Notes under the pieces: model-generated | Database searches by the model: none | Told to the model about the DNA's origin: nothing | What the model saw: only the letters and a program-made list of their open reading frames with translations | Origin: a candidate division Zixibacteria bacterium HGW-Zixibacteria-1 | Lineage (GTDB): Bacteria > Zixibacteria > MSB-5A5 > GN15 > PGXB01 | Direction: 5' to 3' | NCBI GenBank assembly: GCA_002838945.1 | Contig: PGXB01000008.1 | Span: 1 to 64,000, forward strand | DNA: 64,000 nucleotides | In this document: in pieces, positions 53,444 through 61,943 of the stretch | Layout: every line of letters starts with the position of its first letter | How positions within the stretch are numbered: the stretch's first letter is position 1 | Position numbers and translations under genes: made by a program

Positions 53444-54523
53444 ATGGACAAGAAGTTGTTATACAGTACGGTAGCTTTAATCGCCTTCGGTATGGTGATG
53501 GTGTATTCATCATCATCGGTCATGGCCGAAAACCGCTTCGGAACGCATTATTTCTTCCTGCAGCGGCAGTTTATCTGGCTGATTATTGCCGCGGTTGCCG
53601 GGTGGCTGGTGACAAGGGTTGATCTAAAGAAATATGCGGCCTATTCCGTGCCATTGATTTTTATATCTCTGGCCATGCTGGTGCTGGTGTTCATCATGCC
53701 GGCTCGCAACGGCTCGCACCGGTGGCTGTTTATCGGGCCGCTCACCATTCAGCCGTCCGAAATTTTCAAACTGGTGGTAGTCGCGTACCTGGCCTTTTCG
53801 TTATCTCAGAAAAAACGGGACATCACTGATTTCAAGCAGTTCATGATACCCTATGCGCCGTTAATCGGCGCCGGATTGGTATTAATTATACTCGAGCCGG
53901 GACTGGGCTCGGCTCTGACCATCTCCGCCACGGTCCTTATGATATTTTTCCTGGCCGGGGTCAGATTGTACCACCTGGCTGTTCTGATAACGCCCTTTGT
54001 CGGCCTGATCGGATTTATGGTCTTTGTCCTCGGATACAAAAAACCGAGGGTAATCGATTACATGTCGGCGGTTGGTGATCCCTTGTCAGGGAGTTATCAG
54101 GTGAAGCAGGCGGTTCTGGCCCTTGGCGCCGGCGGCATCTTCGGCTCCGGGCTGGGCAATGGACGACAGAAATTATTTTTCCTGCCATATCCACATACCG
54201 ATTTTATTTTTGCTTCAATCGGAGAAGAAGTCGGATTTATTGGCCTGATGGCCGTCCTGCTCCTTTTCTTTATAATCATACGCCAGGGGATCAAGATTGC
54301 CAAATACCAGCCGGATCGATTCGGATATTTACTGGCCATGGGTATTACGGCTTCGATTTTTACGGCGGTGGTCATCAATATCGGCGTCGTAACCTCGCTC
54401 CTGCCGACCACCGGTATTCCCCTGCCATTTCTTTCCTATGGAGGCTCGGCCCTGTTGATGTCGATCGTGTCAGTGGCCGTCCTCCTGAATCTTTCCCGGC
54501 GCAAAGGGGTGCTGGTCAGATGA
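53444..54523 (+). CDS. ftsW: Septal peptidoglycan glycosyltransferase FtsW
   Basis: A SEDS protein of 359 residues with ten membrane helices: MVYSSSSVMA, RNGSHRWLFIGPLTIQPSE containing the SEDS substrate-pocket region, EPGLGSAL with the catalytic-type acidic residue, and GIPLPFLSYGGSALL near the end. It polymerises lipid II at the septum together with FtsI. Slightly shorter N-terminus than E. coli FtsW. It starts five bases after murD and overlaps murG by four. Confidence 0.95.
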   Translation: MDKKLLYSTVALIAFGMVMVYSSSSVMAENRFGTHYFFLQRQFIWLIIAAVAGWLVTRVDLKKYAAYSVPLIFISLAMLVLVFIMPARNGSHRWLFIGPLTIQPSEIFKLVVVAYLAFSLSQKKRDITDFKQFMIPYAPLIGAGLVLIILEPGLGSALTISATVLMIFFLAGVRLYHLAVLITPFVGLIGFMVFVLGYKKPRVIDYMSAVGDPLSGSYQVKQAVLALGAGGIFGSGLGNGRQKLFFLPYPHTDFIFASIGEEVGFIGLMAVLLLFFIIIRQGIKIAKYQPDRFGYLLAMGITASIFTAVVINIGVVTSLLPTTGIPLPFLSYGGSALLMSIVSVAVLLNLSRRKGVLVR

Positions 54524-55647
54524 AAAAGCTGAAAGTCATCTTTGCCGGAGGCGGTACCGGCGGACATCTCTACCCGGCTCTGGCCATTGCCGACAGGCTG
54601 AAAGAACTGATCGCTCCGGAAGGTGAAGCTGATTTCCGCTTCGTTGGCACCCGGCGCGGAATCGAATACCGCATGAAAGATCGTCTCGGATACCCTCTCT
54701 GGTTGATTACCGTAAGAGGTTTGAGTCGCAGCGGTATTTTGCGCAACATCCTCTTTCCGATTCTTCTGGCCGGGGCGACATTAAAATCGATTTATCTCAT
54801 CCTTCGCTTTTCGCCCGACCTGGTTGTCGGAACCGGCGGATACGTGATGGGACCGGTCCTCCTGGCGGCGGTAATGCTGAACCGCCGGTGTGTCATACAG
54901 GAACAAAATTCATATCCGGGAGTGACCACCCGGCAGCTGGCCCACCGGGTTGATAAAGTCTTTCTCGGTTTCGGCGAAGCCTCCAACCACCTGAAGAAAG
55001 AATGTGATTTCATCGAGACCGGTAATCCGGTCAAGGATATCATCGGCAAGGTCACCAGAGAAGAGGCCAGAAAATATTTTGATTTCGCCCTTGATGATAA
55101 AGTTATACTCATTCTGGGAGGCAGTCAGGGTGCCTTGAGCATCAACAATAATATTCTGATGCATCTCGAAACACTTCCCGACAAGTGTCGTCTAATATGG
55201 CAAACAGGTGAAAGGGACTACAAGGAAGTAGCCGCGAAAGCGGGCGGCAAGGTCTCCAGCCGCGCCCTTTTCGCATTTGCCGATCACATAGAAATTGCTT
55301 ATGCTGCCGCCGATATTGCCATCGCCAGGGCCGGCGCTCTGACGCTGGCCGAATTGGAGGCGGCCGGCCTGCCGTCCGTTCTGGTTCCATTTCCATTTGC
55401 CGCCGAGGATCACCAGAAGAAGAACGCTGAGGTGTATGCCTCGGCCGGCGCATCATTCATCATTTTCGACAGCGAATTGAATGAAATGAATCTGCTGAAA
55501 GGAACCATCACGCTTCTGGAAGACGGCAGCCGTGAAAAAATGAAAGCGGCGCTTGAGGATATGCACCGAAAGAGAAAAAAACCGGCGGTGGATATGATAG
55601 CCGAAGAGATCTTGGCCCTGACCGGGTTTGAAAGGGGAAATAATTGA
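54520..55647 (+). CDS. murG: Lipid II-forming GlcNAc transferase MurG
   Basis: A GT28 enzyme of 375 residues. It adds GlcNAc to lipid I on the inner membrane face. Motifs: FAGGGTGGHLYPALAIAD, RRGIEYRM, VVGTGGYVMGPVLLAA, IQEQNSYPGVTTR, LGGSQGALSIN and ARAGALTLAELEAAGLPSVLVPFP. Coupled to ftsW by ATGA. Confidence 0.96.
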   Translation: MKKLKVIFAGGGTGGHLYPALAIADRLKELIAPEGEADFRFVGTRRGIEYRMKDRLGYPLWLITVRGLSRSGILRNILFPILLAGATLKSIYLILRFSPDLVVGTGGYVMGPVLLAAVMLNRRCVIQEQNSYPGVTTRQLAHRVDKVFLGFGEASNHLKKECDFIETGNPVKDIIGKVTREEARKYFDFALDDKVILILGGSQGALSINNNILMHLETLPDKCRLIWQTGERDYKEVAAKAGGKVSSRALFAFADHIEIAYAAADIAIARAGALTLAELEAAGLPSVLVPFPFAAEDHQKKNAEVYASAGASFIIFDSELNEMNLLKGTITLLEDGSREKMKAALEDMHRKRKKPAVDMIAEEILALTGFERGNN

Positions 55648-55688
55648 GGAGTATCGTATTATCGCGACCCAAATTCGAAGGAAAAAAT

Positions 55689-57071
55689 ATGATTTTCGGT
55701 AAGTACAAAGAACTATACTTCGTGGGCATCGGCGGATCCGGCATGTCCGGCATCGCCGAAATACTTCATAATCTGGGGTACAAAATATCGGGGTCGGATA
55801 TAAGCGCCGGCGAAGTTACCGATCATCTGAGCAGTCTGGGTGTGACCATTTTTGACCACCATGACGGCGCCAATCTGGGGACCGCCAATGTGGTTGTGAT
55901 ATCCTCTGCGGTGAAAGAAGATAACCCGGAAGTGGTCGAAGCCAGACGGCAGGGAATACCGGTGATAAAGCGGGCCGAAATGCTCGGCGAATTGATGCGC
56001 CTGAAATATTCCATTGGAATTTCGGGGACGCATGGCAAGACCACGACCACCTCTATGCTCGGGAAAATTATGACCGACGCCCGTCTCGATCCGACCATCA
56101 TCGTCGGCGGTATCGTGGCCGGCAAAGGGTCAGGGGCATCACTGGGCGCGGGAGATTATCTTGTCGCCGAAGCTGATGAATTCGACCGTTCGTTTCTGTC
56201 CATGTTTCCTTCGATGGCGGTGATAACCAATATCGAGCCGGATCATCTGGAGTGCTATGACGGCATGGATGATCTGGAGAATTCGTTTCTGACCTACATG
56301 AATCGCGTGCCTTTCTATGGTATTGTGGTTTACAATGCCGATGACCCGGTGCTGGCCAAACTGCGGGGAAAGATAACCAGGGCTTCAGTCAACTATGGAT
56401 TGTCACCTGATGCGGATTATCAGGCGGTCGATATCAGACTGAGCGAGCACGGATCGGAATTCGAGCTGTTTCACCGGGGCGAGCATCTGGGAAAAATAAC
56501 CCTGGGCGTCATCGGGGAACACAATGTCAGGAATGCGCTGGCGGCGGCTGCGGCAGCTCTGGAGCTTGAAGTCGATTTTGTGACTATCGCCGATTCGCTG
56601 CGGAATTTCCGCGGTGTCGGGCGCCGTTTTGAAATCAAGGCGGTGGTGAATGATATTATGGTGGTCGATGATTATGCACATCACCCGACGGAAATAATCG
56701 CCACTCTCGGTTCCGCCCAAAAATCATACAGCCGCAGGATAATTGCCGTCTTTCAGCCGCACCTGTTCAGTCGTACGCAGTTGTTCTATCGCGAATTTGC
56801 CGAAGCCCTGCGGCGGGCGGATATTTGCTGTCTGGTCGATATTTTCCCTTCCCGGGAACAGCCGATTCCGGGTGTGACCGCGGAGATGATTTCGAAATAT
56901 GCCGAAACGAAGGGGTACAACAATATTATTTATGTCGGTCCGAAGGAGAACGCCGTCGGGCGGGTTCTTGCTGAGGCTCGTGCAGGTGATATGATTATTA
57001 CAATCGGCGCGGGCAGTATTACACGCATAAATCCTGATATTGTCAAAGGATTGAAGAAAAATGTTTCCTAA
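55689..57071 (+). CDS. murC: UDP-MurNAc--L-alanine ligase
   Basis: 460 residues: YFVGIGGSGMSGIAEIL at the N-terminus, SGSD, SSAVKEDNPEV, ATP-binding GTHGKTTTTSM, EADEFDRSFL, NIEPDHLE and VDDYAHHPTEI, diagnostic of MurC. It adds the first L-Ala to UDP-MurNAc. ATG 55689 follows GAAGGA; a TTG at 55644 overlapping murG is in frame but adds an unrelated 15-residue stretch. In many bacteria murB follows; here ftsQ does. Confidence 0.95.
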   Translation: MIFGKYKELYFVGIGGSGMSGIAEILHNLGYKISGSDISAGEVTDHLSSLGVTIFDHHDGANLGTANVVVISSAVKEDNPEVVEARRQGIPVIKRAEMLGELMRLKYSIGISGTHGKTTTTSMLGKIMTDARLDPTIIVGGIVAGKGSGASLGAGDYLVAEADEFDRSFLSMFPSMAVITNIEPDHLECYDGMDDLENSFLTYMNRVPFYGIVVYNADDPVLAKLRGKITRASVNYGLSPDADYQAVDIRLSEHGSEFELFHRGEHLGKITLGVIGEHNVRNALAAAAAALELEVDFVTIADSLRNFRGVGRRFEIKAVVNDIMVVDDYAHHPTEIIATLGSAQKSYSRRIIAVFQPHLFSRTQLFYREFAEALRRADICCLVDIFPSREQPIPGVTAEMISKYAETKGYNNIIYVGPKENAVGRVLAEARAGDMIITIGAGSITRINPDIVKGLKKNVS

Positions 57072-57774
57072 AATCGGGAAAACCTACCTGATACTTCTTG
57101 CGGCAACAGTCGTCATAGCCGGCGTCTTGGTTGCATGCAAGTACACCAGGTTATTTAAACTCAAGCGCGTATCTGTTGTCCCGGCGGAGTATGGCGATGG
57201 GAAATATCTTGGTCTTACAATGGAGCAAAATTTGTTCGCGCTGCCTGTTGAGCGGACGGCCGACCTGCTCCTTAAAAAGGGCAAGGTCATCAAGGTCGAT
57301 ATTGATTATTCGCTTCCCGATGGAATCGATATTACGATTAACGATATCACGCCGCGTGCGTTTGTCATCGGTGACGGCGGGCAGATGCTTTATGCTCTGG
57401 ATGACAGATGCTACCTGCTTCCGCACGATAATTCCGAAGACGGTTTTGATTGTCCCCTGATTACGGGAGTGAAGACGACAAAAGCATACAAGCATGCCTC
57501 CGATCGTCGTTTGCCCATGATCATGGAGCAACTTGCACGATTAAAGGACGATTGTGCTGATTTTTATCTGGCGCTGTCAAGTATAGATCTTTCGAATGAT
57601 GATTATGTGTCATTATTTATTGACGGGCTGCCGTTTCCGATTGATGTCAATGCCGGTTCAATATATGACCGGATAAAGGACCTGGAAATATTTTTACTCG
57701 ATTTCAATCCCGACCTGAACGATGTCACCAGGCTGGATATGAGATCCGAAGGTTTAATTATATCGGCGAGCTGA
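57061..57774 (+). CDS. ftsQ: FtsQ/DivIB-like septal protein
   Basis: A bitopic protein of 237 residues with a short cytoplasmic tail, a membrane helix (about 7-27), a POTRA-like part (LKRVSVVPAEYGDGKYLG..., FALPVERTADLLLKKGKVIKVDIDYSLPDGIDITI) and a beta domain with the typical D..G. stretch (YALDDRCYLLP). Sequence is weakly conserved; position between murC and ftsA and the topology carry the call. It forms the FtsQLB complex. Overlaps murC by 11 bases. Confidence 0.87.
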   Translation: MFPKIGKTYLILLAATVVIAGVLVACKYTRLFKLKRVSVVPAEYGDGKYLGLTMEQNLFALPVERTADLLLKKGKVIKVDIDYSLPDGIDITINDITPRAFVIGDGGQMLYALDDRCYLLPHDNSEDGFDCPLITGVKTTKAYKHASDRRLPMIMEQLARLKDDCADFYLALSSIDLSNDDYVSLFIDGLPFPIDVNAGSIYDRIKDLEIFLLDFNPDLNDVTRLDMRSEGLIISAS

Positions 57775-57776
57775 AT

Positions 57777-59000
57777 ATGTCTGAACCAAGAATTATTACC
57801 GGAATTGATATTGGAACTGCCAATATAAGAACGCTTATAACCGAGGTTTCGGAAGATGGTCGACCGACATTTCTCGGATACGGAACCGCGCCCGCGGCAG
57901 GACTGAGACGGGGCGTGGTGATAAATATGGAAAAGACGGTTCAGTCGATTTCGAAGTCGGTTGAGGAAGCGGAAATCATGGCATCGGCACATCTTGACTC
58001 CACGGTCGCCGGTATCGCCGGCGATCATATCCGGTCGATCAACAGCCATGGTGTTATTGCTGTTTCGCGTTCCGACAATGAAATCGGCGAACGGGATGTA
58101 AACAAGGCCATCGAGGCGGCCGGCGCCATTGCCATACCGGCCGATCGCGAAATCGTGCATGTCCTGCCGCAGGAATACACGATCGATGAACAGTCCGGCA
58201 TAAAGAATCCGATCGGCATGACCGGAGTCAGGCTCGAGGTCGAGGTGCATATAGTAACGGCGGCGATAACCTCGGCCAAAAATATCTACCGCTCCCTGGA
58301 ACGATGCGAAATCGGGGTCGAGCATCTTGTCCTGCAGTCGCTGGCCGCGTCCTATGCCGCGATCAACGACAGCGAGGCGGATATGGGTGTAGTTCTGATC
58401 GATATCGGAGGTGATCTTACCGATGTTGCCGTCTTCTATGACGGCTCCATCAGGCATACCGGCGTTGTGCCTCTTGGCGGGAAAAATGTCACCAATGATA
58501 TTGCCATCGGATTAAGAACATCGGTCGACCAGGCGGAACATCTGAAGACCGGCTATGGTTCGGCGCTGACTTCGCTGGTTGATGCCGACGATATGATGGA
58601 AGTCCCCGGCATGATGGGACGCAAATCCCGAACCTTATCCCGAAATGTGCTGGCCTCGATCATCGAACCCCGAATGGAGGAAATCATTTCGCTGGCGGCG
58701 CGGGAAATCAAGAAGGCCAATTCGCCCGACACTCTGGCGGCCGGGGTCATCCTTACGGGGGGCGGCGCGATGCTTCCCGGAACGGTGGAACTGGCCGAGC
58801 AGATACTCGATATGCCGGTCAAGCTCGGCGTTCCTGCGGGAATCGAAGATCTCCCGGAAACGATGAAGCGGCCTGATTATGCCACGGTTCTTGGTCTGGT
58901 AAATTTCGGCTTCAAACACGGCCCGGGCGTGGAGGTCAAAAAAGGCGGCCTCAAGGGCCTGTTTAGGAAATTTGAAAAATGGATCTCGAATAATTTTTAA
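57777..59000 (+). CDS. ftsA: Cell-division actin-like protein FtsA
   Basis: 407 residues of actin/Hsp70-like ATPase fold: phosphate 1 GIDIGTANIRTLI, the SHS2 1C domain in the first half, phosphate 2 VLIDIGGDLTDVAVF, and the adenosine motif GVILTGGGAMLPG. The C-terminus LKGLFRKFEKWISNNF is an amphipathic helix that binds the membrane and tethers FtsZ. It starts two bases after the ftsQ stop. Confidence 0.96.
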   Translation: MSEPRIITGIDIGTANIRTLITEVSEDGRPTFLGYGTAPAAGLRRGVVINMEKTVQSISKSVEEAEIMASAHLDSTVAGIAGDHIRSINSHGVIAVSRSDNEIGERDVNKAIEAAGAIAIPADREIVHVLPQEYTIDEQSGIKNPIGMTGVRLEVEVHIVTAAITSAKNIYRSLERCEIGVEHLVLQSLAASYAAINDSEADMGVVLIDIGGDLTDVAVFYDGSIRHTGVVPLGGKNVTNDIAIGLRTSVDQAEHLKTGYGSALTSLVDADDMMEVPGMMGRKSRTLSRNVLASIIEPRMEEIISLAAREIKKANSPDTLAAGVILTGGGAMLPGTVELAEQILDMPVKLGVPAGIEDLPETMKRPDYATVLGLVNFGFKHGPGVEVKKGGLKGLFRKFEKWISNNF

Positions 59001-59021
59001 ATAAATCATGGAGGAAATACA

Positions 59022-60188
59022 ATGAGTGAAGGGAAACTTCGTTTTGAGTTGGCCGATGATGTCGACAGCCCGGCCAACATCAAGGTGGTCGGCGTGGGCG
59101 GCGCCGGCGGTAATGCCGTCAACAGGATGATCGAAGCAGGGTTGTCGGGCGTGCAATTTATTGCCATCAATACCGACATTCAAGTGCTCGACCGCAACCA
59201 GGCCGGCAAGAAAATTCAAATCGGCAAAAGACTGACCAAAGGACTTGGGGCCGGGGCCAATCCCGAAGTCGGCCGCAAGGCCATTGAAGAGGACCGCGAG
59301 GAAGTCGGTGCGTTGCTCGAAGGCGCCGATATGGTTTTCATCACCTGCGGTCTGGGCGGCGGGACCGGCACCGGTGCCGCTCCGGTTGTAGCCGAGATTG
59401 CGCGGGAAAAAGGCGCCCTGACCGTCGCCATCATTACCAAGCCGTTTAATTTCGAGGGCAACAAACGGATGCAAAAAGCGGAGTTCGGCCTCAAAGAACT
59501 GAAGGATAGAGCCGATTCGCTTATCATTATTCCCAACGAACGACTGCTTTCGGTCGTGGACAAATCAACCCGCTTGACCGAAGCCTTCGCTTTTGCCGAT
59601 GAAATTTTGCATCAGGCAACCAAGGGTATCTCGGATCTTATTGCGGTCCCGGGACTGGTCAACTGCGATTTTGCCGATGTCAAGACGGTTATGCTCGAGC
59701 GCGGTGATGCTCTGATGGGAACCGGAATTGCATCCGGCGAAGATCGCGCCGAACAGGCCGCCAGGCAGGCTATCTCATCGCCATTGCTGGAAGATATCTC
59801 GATGTCGGGAGCCGCCGGGGTGCTGATCAATATTACCGGTGGCGAGGATATGTCGCTCAACGATGTCAACCAGGCGACCACAATTATCAATCAGGCGGCA
59901 GGGGAGGATGCCAACATAATTTTCGGAGCCGTTATTGATCCGAGTTTTAAGGATCAGATCAGGGTGACGGTTATCGCCACCGGTTTCGGCTCTCGCTACG
60001 AAATGTCGACTGAAGATGAAGAACCGATTGCCAAAGCTGAGCCCGGCAAGGTGATGTCATTGTTCCCGGAACAGCCGACGGTTTTTCCGGTCAGAAAAGT
60101 GGCCGGCGGTAATGGGCGGGGTCGCATACCCGCCTTCCAGAGCGAGAATACCAAGATTCCCGCATATATCAGAAGATTGGATGATTAA
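59022..60188 (+). CDS. ftsZ: Cell-division tubulin-like GTPase FtsZ
   Basis: 388 residues: [13 protein letters not shown], the GTP-binding [14 protein letters not shown], NxxD-region contacts and the T7 loop [12 protein letters not shown] variable linker of about 50 residues leads to the conserved C-terminal peptide IPAYIRRLD, which binds FtsA. ATG preceded by GGAGGAAAT, the strongest ribosome site in the cluster, as expected for the most abundant product. Last dcw gene. Confidence 0.97.
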   Translation: MSEGKLRFELADDVDSPANIKVVGVGGAGGNAVNRMIEAGLSGVQFIAINTDIQVLDRNQAGKKIQIGKRLTKGLGAGANPEVGRKAIEEDREEVGALLEGADMVFITCGLGGGTGTGAAPVVAEIAREKGALTVAIITKPFNFEGNKRMQKAEFGLKELKDRADSLIIIPNERLLSVVDKSTRLTEAFAFADEILHQATKGISDLIAVPGLVNCDFADVKTVMLERGDALMGTGIASGEDRAEQAARQAISSPLLEDISMSGAAGVLINITGGEDMSLNDVNQATTIINQAAGEDANIIFGAVIDPSFKDQIRVTVIATGFGSRYEMSTEDEEPIAKAEPGKVMSLFPEQPTVFPVRKVAGGNGRGRIPAFQSENTKIPAYIRRLDD

Positions 60189-60220
60189 TAAATAAGGTTT
60201 TCACTCGGTTCCTCCACAAT

Positions 60221-60256
60221 GGGGCCGCCGGCTCAGTTACCCGGCCGGCGGTCCCC
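60221..60256 (+). terminator. GC-rich hairpin after ftsZ
   Basis: GGGGCCGCCGGC (60221-60232) pairs with GCCGGCGGTCCCC (to about 60256) with one bulged base. The T run is poor, so it may act as an attenuated terminator or mRNA 3' end. The rest of the 240-base gap before flagellin shows only the promoter listed next. Confidence 0.55.
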
Positions 60257-60365
60257 CAATTATCCTATATTTAATAGGCTATCTCCCATAATTTATAATT
60301 TTACCAGCAGGCCGAAGACGGTCTTAACTGCAATTGAGATAACTACTTACGTTTTATGTCCAGTC

Positions 60366-60379
60366 GGTATGCCGCTTGC
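60366..60379 (+). promoter_or_regulatory. Candidate sigma-54 promoter of the flagellin gene
   Basis: CGGTATGCCGCTTGCG has the invariant GG (60366-60367), ten bases, and GC (60378-60379) of -24/-12 promoters, and TTGC at -12 fits the consensus. A start near 60391 would give a leader of about 37 bases including AAGGA. Confidence 0.4.
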
Positions 60380-60427
60380 GAATATTTAATTGTAGTTGTA
60401 TTTATCATCTTTTGATAAGGATGAGTT

Positions 60428-61198
60428 ATGACCTTTTCTTTGAATAACAACTTGTCGGACAGCGGAATCATTCGCGGCCTGAATCAGTCTTTTCAGCTGC
60501 TGTATAAATCGGCCGAAAAGCTTGCAACGGGATTGCGGATCAACAGTGCCGCCGATGATCCGGCCGGGCTGGTTATTTCCGAAAGGATGCGGGCCCGCAT
60601 TGCCTCGCTAAATCAGGAAATTGAAAATGTCAGTCTGCAAATCAGAAAATACGAAACCGCCTCATCCCACTCCCTGCAACTGCGAAGCATGTTGACCGAG
60701 ATGCGTTCGGTTGCTGCGGCGGCAGCCAATGAAGGATTCAACAGCGAAGCCATGCAGAACGCTTATCAGGCTGAAGCTAACCGATTGGTCGAATCATATA
60801 ATTTTGTCGTACAAAATGCCGCTTTCGGAGAGCAGAAACTTTTGGATGGGTCGGACGGCTCACTGGCGAATATTCAGACACTGGAGCCGTTTGATTTATC
60901 GACCGCCGAGTCGGCCGATGCGGCGATGGAAGCCATCGATAATCAGACTTCGCGTCTCGACAGCATCATTGCCGATATCGGCGCCTCCCAGAAAAACGAT
61001 CTGGAAAGCCGCCTGACCGGCCTGCGCGTCGAGGCCGAAAACCTGACCGCGGCCGAATCTCAGATACGCGACACCGATTTTATGCTTGAATTCACCAATT
61101 TTATCAGGAATCAAATGATGGTGCGGGTTTCGGTATCGCTTCTGGCCCACAGCTTCCTGACCCCGCAATCGGTCCTGGCGCTGGTAGCAGAGAAGTAG
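60428..61198 (+). CDS. fliC: Flagellin, minimal D0-D1 form
   Basis: 256 residues. The N-terminal half has the flagellin signature: LNQSFQLLYKSAEKLATGLRINSAADDPAGLVISERMRARI, and an ND1-type ASSHSLQLRSMLTEMRSVA. The C-terminal half has ESQIRDTDFMLEFTNFIRNQMMVRVSVSLLA and ends TPQSVLALVAEK, like the canonical ..LPQSVLSLL. The central variable D2/D3 domains are absent, so filaments would be smooth. Exported by the flagellar type III system. No other flagellar gene is in this window. A FlgL-type junction protein is a less likely alternative. Confidence 0.88.
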   Translation: MTFSLNNNLSDSGIIRGLNQSFQLLYKSAEKLATGLRINSAADDPAGLVISERMRARIASLNQEIENVSLQIRKYETASSHSLQLRSMLTEMRSVAAAAANEGFNSEAMQNAYQAEANRLVESYNFVVQNAAFGEQKLLDGSDGSLANIQTLEPFDLSTAESADAAMEAIDNQTSRLDSIIADIGASQKNDLESRLTGLRVEAENLTAAESQIRDTDFMLEFTNFIRNQMMVRVSVSLLAHSFLTPQSVLALVAEK

Positions 61199-61254
61199 CT
61201 ATCGGTCATGAAGGAATTTAAATAATTCAAGAAATTTCGGAGTTTGTATTATCG

Positions 61255-61291
61255 GTGATGTCGAGCATAACACTCGACATCACGCTTTTTT
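61255..61291. terminator. Bidirectional terminator after flagellin
   Basis: GTGATGTCGAG (61255-61265) pairs perfectly with CTCGACATCAC (61273-61283) around CATAACA, followed by a T7 run. It sits between convergent genes. Confidence 0.9.
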
Positions 61292-61327
61292 TGTTTTATA
61301 TATCAACCTGCCGAAATTATTCCTCAA

Positions 61328-61936
61328 TTATTTCCGCAATGGCTGACCGCAGCCCAAAACCCAATCTTCGCATTCACACGGGGGATTCCCATTTTTGTAC
61401 AAGTAATTAATGAGCTGGGTTACATCCAGAATATTAATCATGCAATTACAGTCGGCATCTCCGGAACAAAGCGCATAAGGTCTAGGTGCTGATCCACCCT
61501 TGTAGAGATAATTGATCAGGAAAGATACATCCAGAATATTGATCGAACCGCTGGCATCGGCGTCCCCCGGGCGGCAATCACAGAAGAATTGCCAGAATCC
61601 GGATCGAACCAGATAAACCGCAGCGCTGTCGAATCCAATAGCGGACTGACCGACAGTCCCATTCAGCAGATATTGCTCGGAAATACCGGAAGTCGCACCG
61701 CTCCCAATGACCTGCCAGCTGATCGTATCGCCGGGCGACAGGAATATGGCTTGAATCGGCGTCACTTCCGGGGAGGATTCCATCTTATCAGTCGCGGCGC
61801 CTTCTTGCAGATTTTCGATATCTGTTGGCATGCCCTGATCATTTATTTCGTCGGAACTGTGAATCGTTGAAATCATTAAAAGAAATATTGTCAGCAAGCC
61901 AAATATGTTTTGAATAATCACTTTTTTTACAGACAT
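61328..61936 (-). CDS. Exported protein with paired dockerin repeats
   Basis: About 200 residues: a signal peptide (SVKKVIIQNIFGLLTIFLLMISTIHS), an acidic linker, a beta stretch SWQVIGSGATSGISEQYLLNGTVGQSA found in many FCB surface proteins, then two dockerin-type calcium loops, GDADASGSINILDVSFLINYLYKGG and GDADCNCMINILDVTQLINYLYKNG. Dockerins bind cohesins in cellulosomes, but no cohesin is seen here, and FCB genomes use such domains at protein ends more broadly. The start at 61936 fits GGAGTG inside the end of the upstream fibre gene, seven bases away, so the two are coupled. Confidence 0.87.
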   Translation of the reverse strand: MSVKKVIIQNIFGLLTIFLLMISTIHSSDEINDQGMPTDIENLQEGAATDKMESSPEVTPIQAIFLSPGDTISWQVIGSGATSGISEQYLLNGTVGQSAIGFDSAAVYLVRSGFWQFFCDCRPGDADASGSINILDVSFLINYLYKGGSAPRPYALCSGDADCNCMINILDVTQLINYLYKNGNPPCECEDWVLGCGQPLRK

Positions 61937-61943
61937 AATGGCA

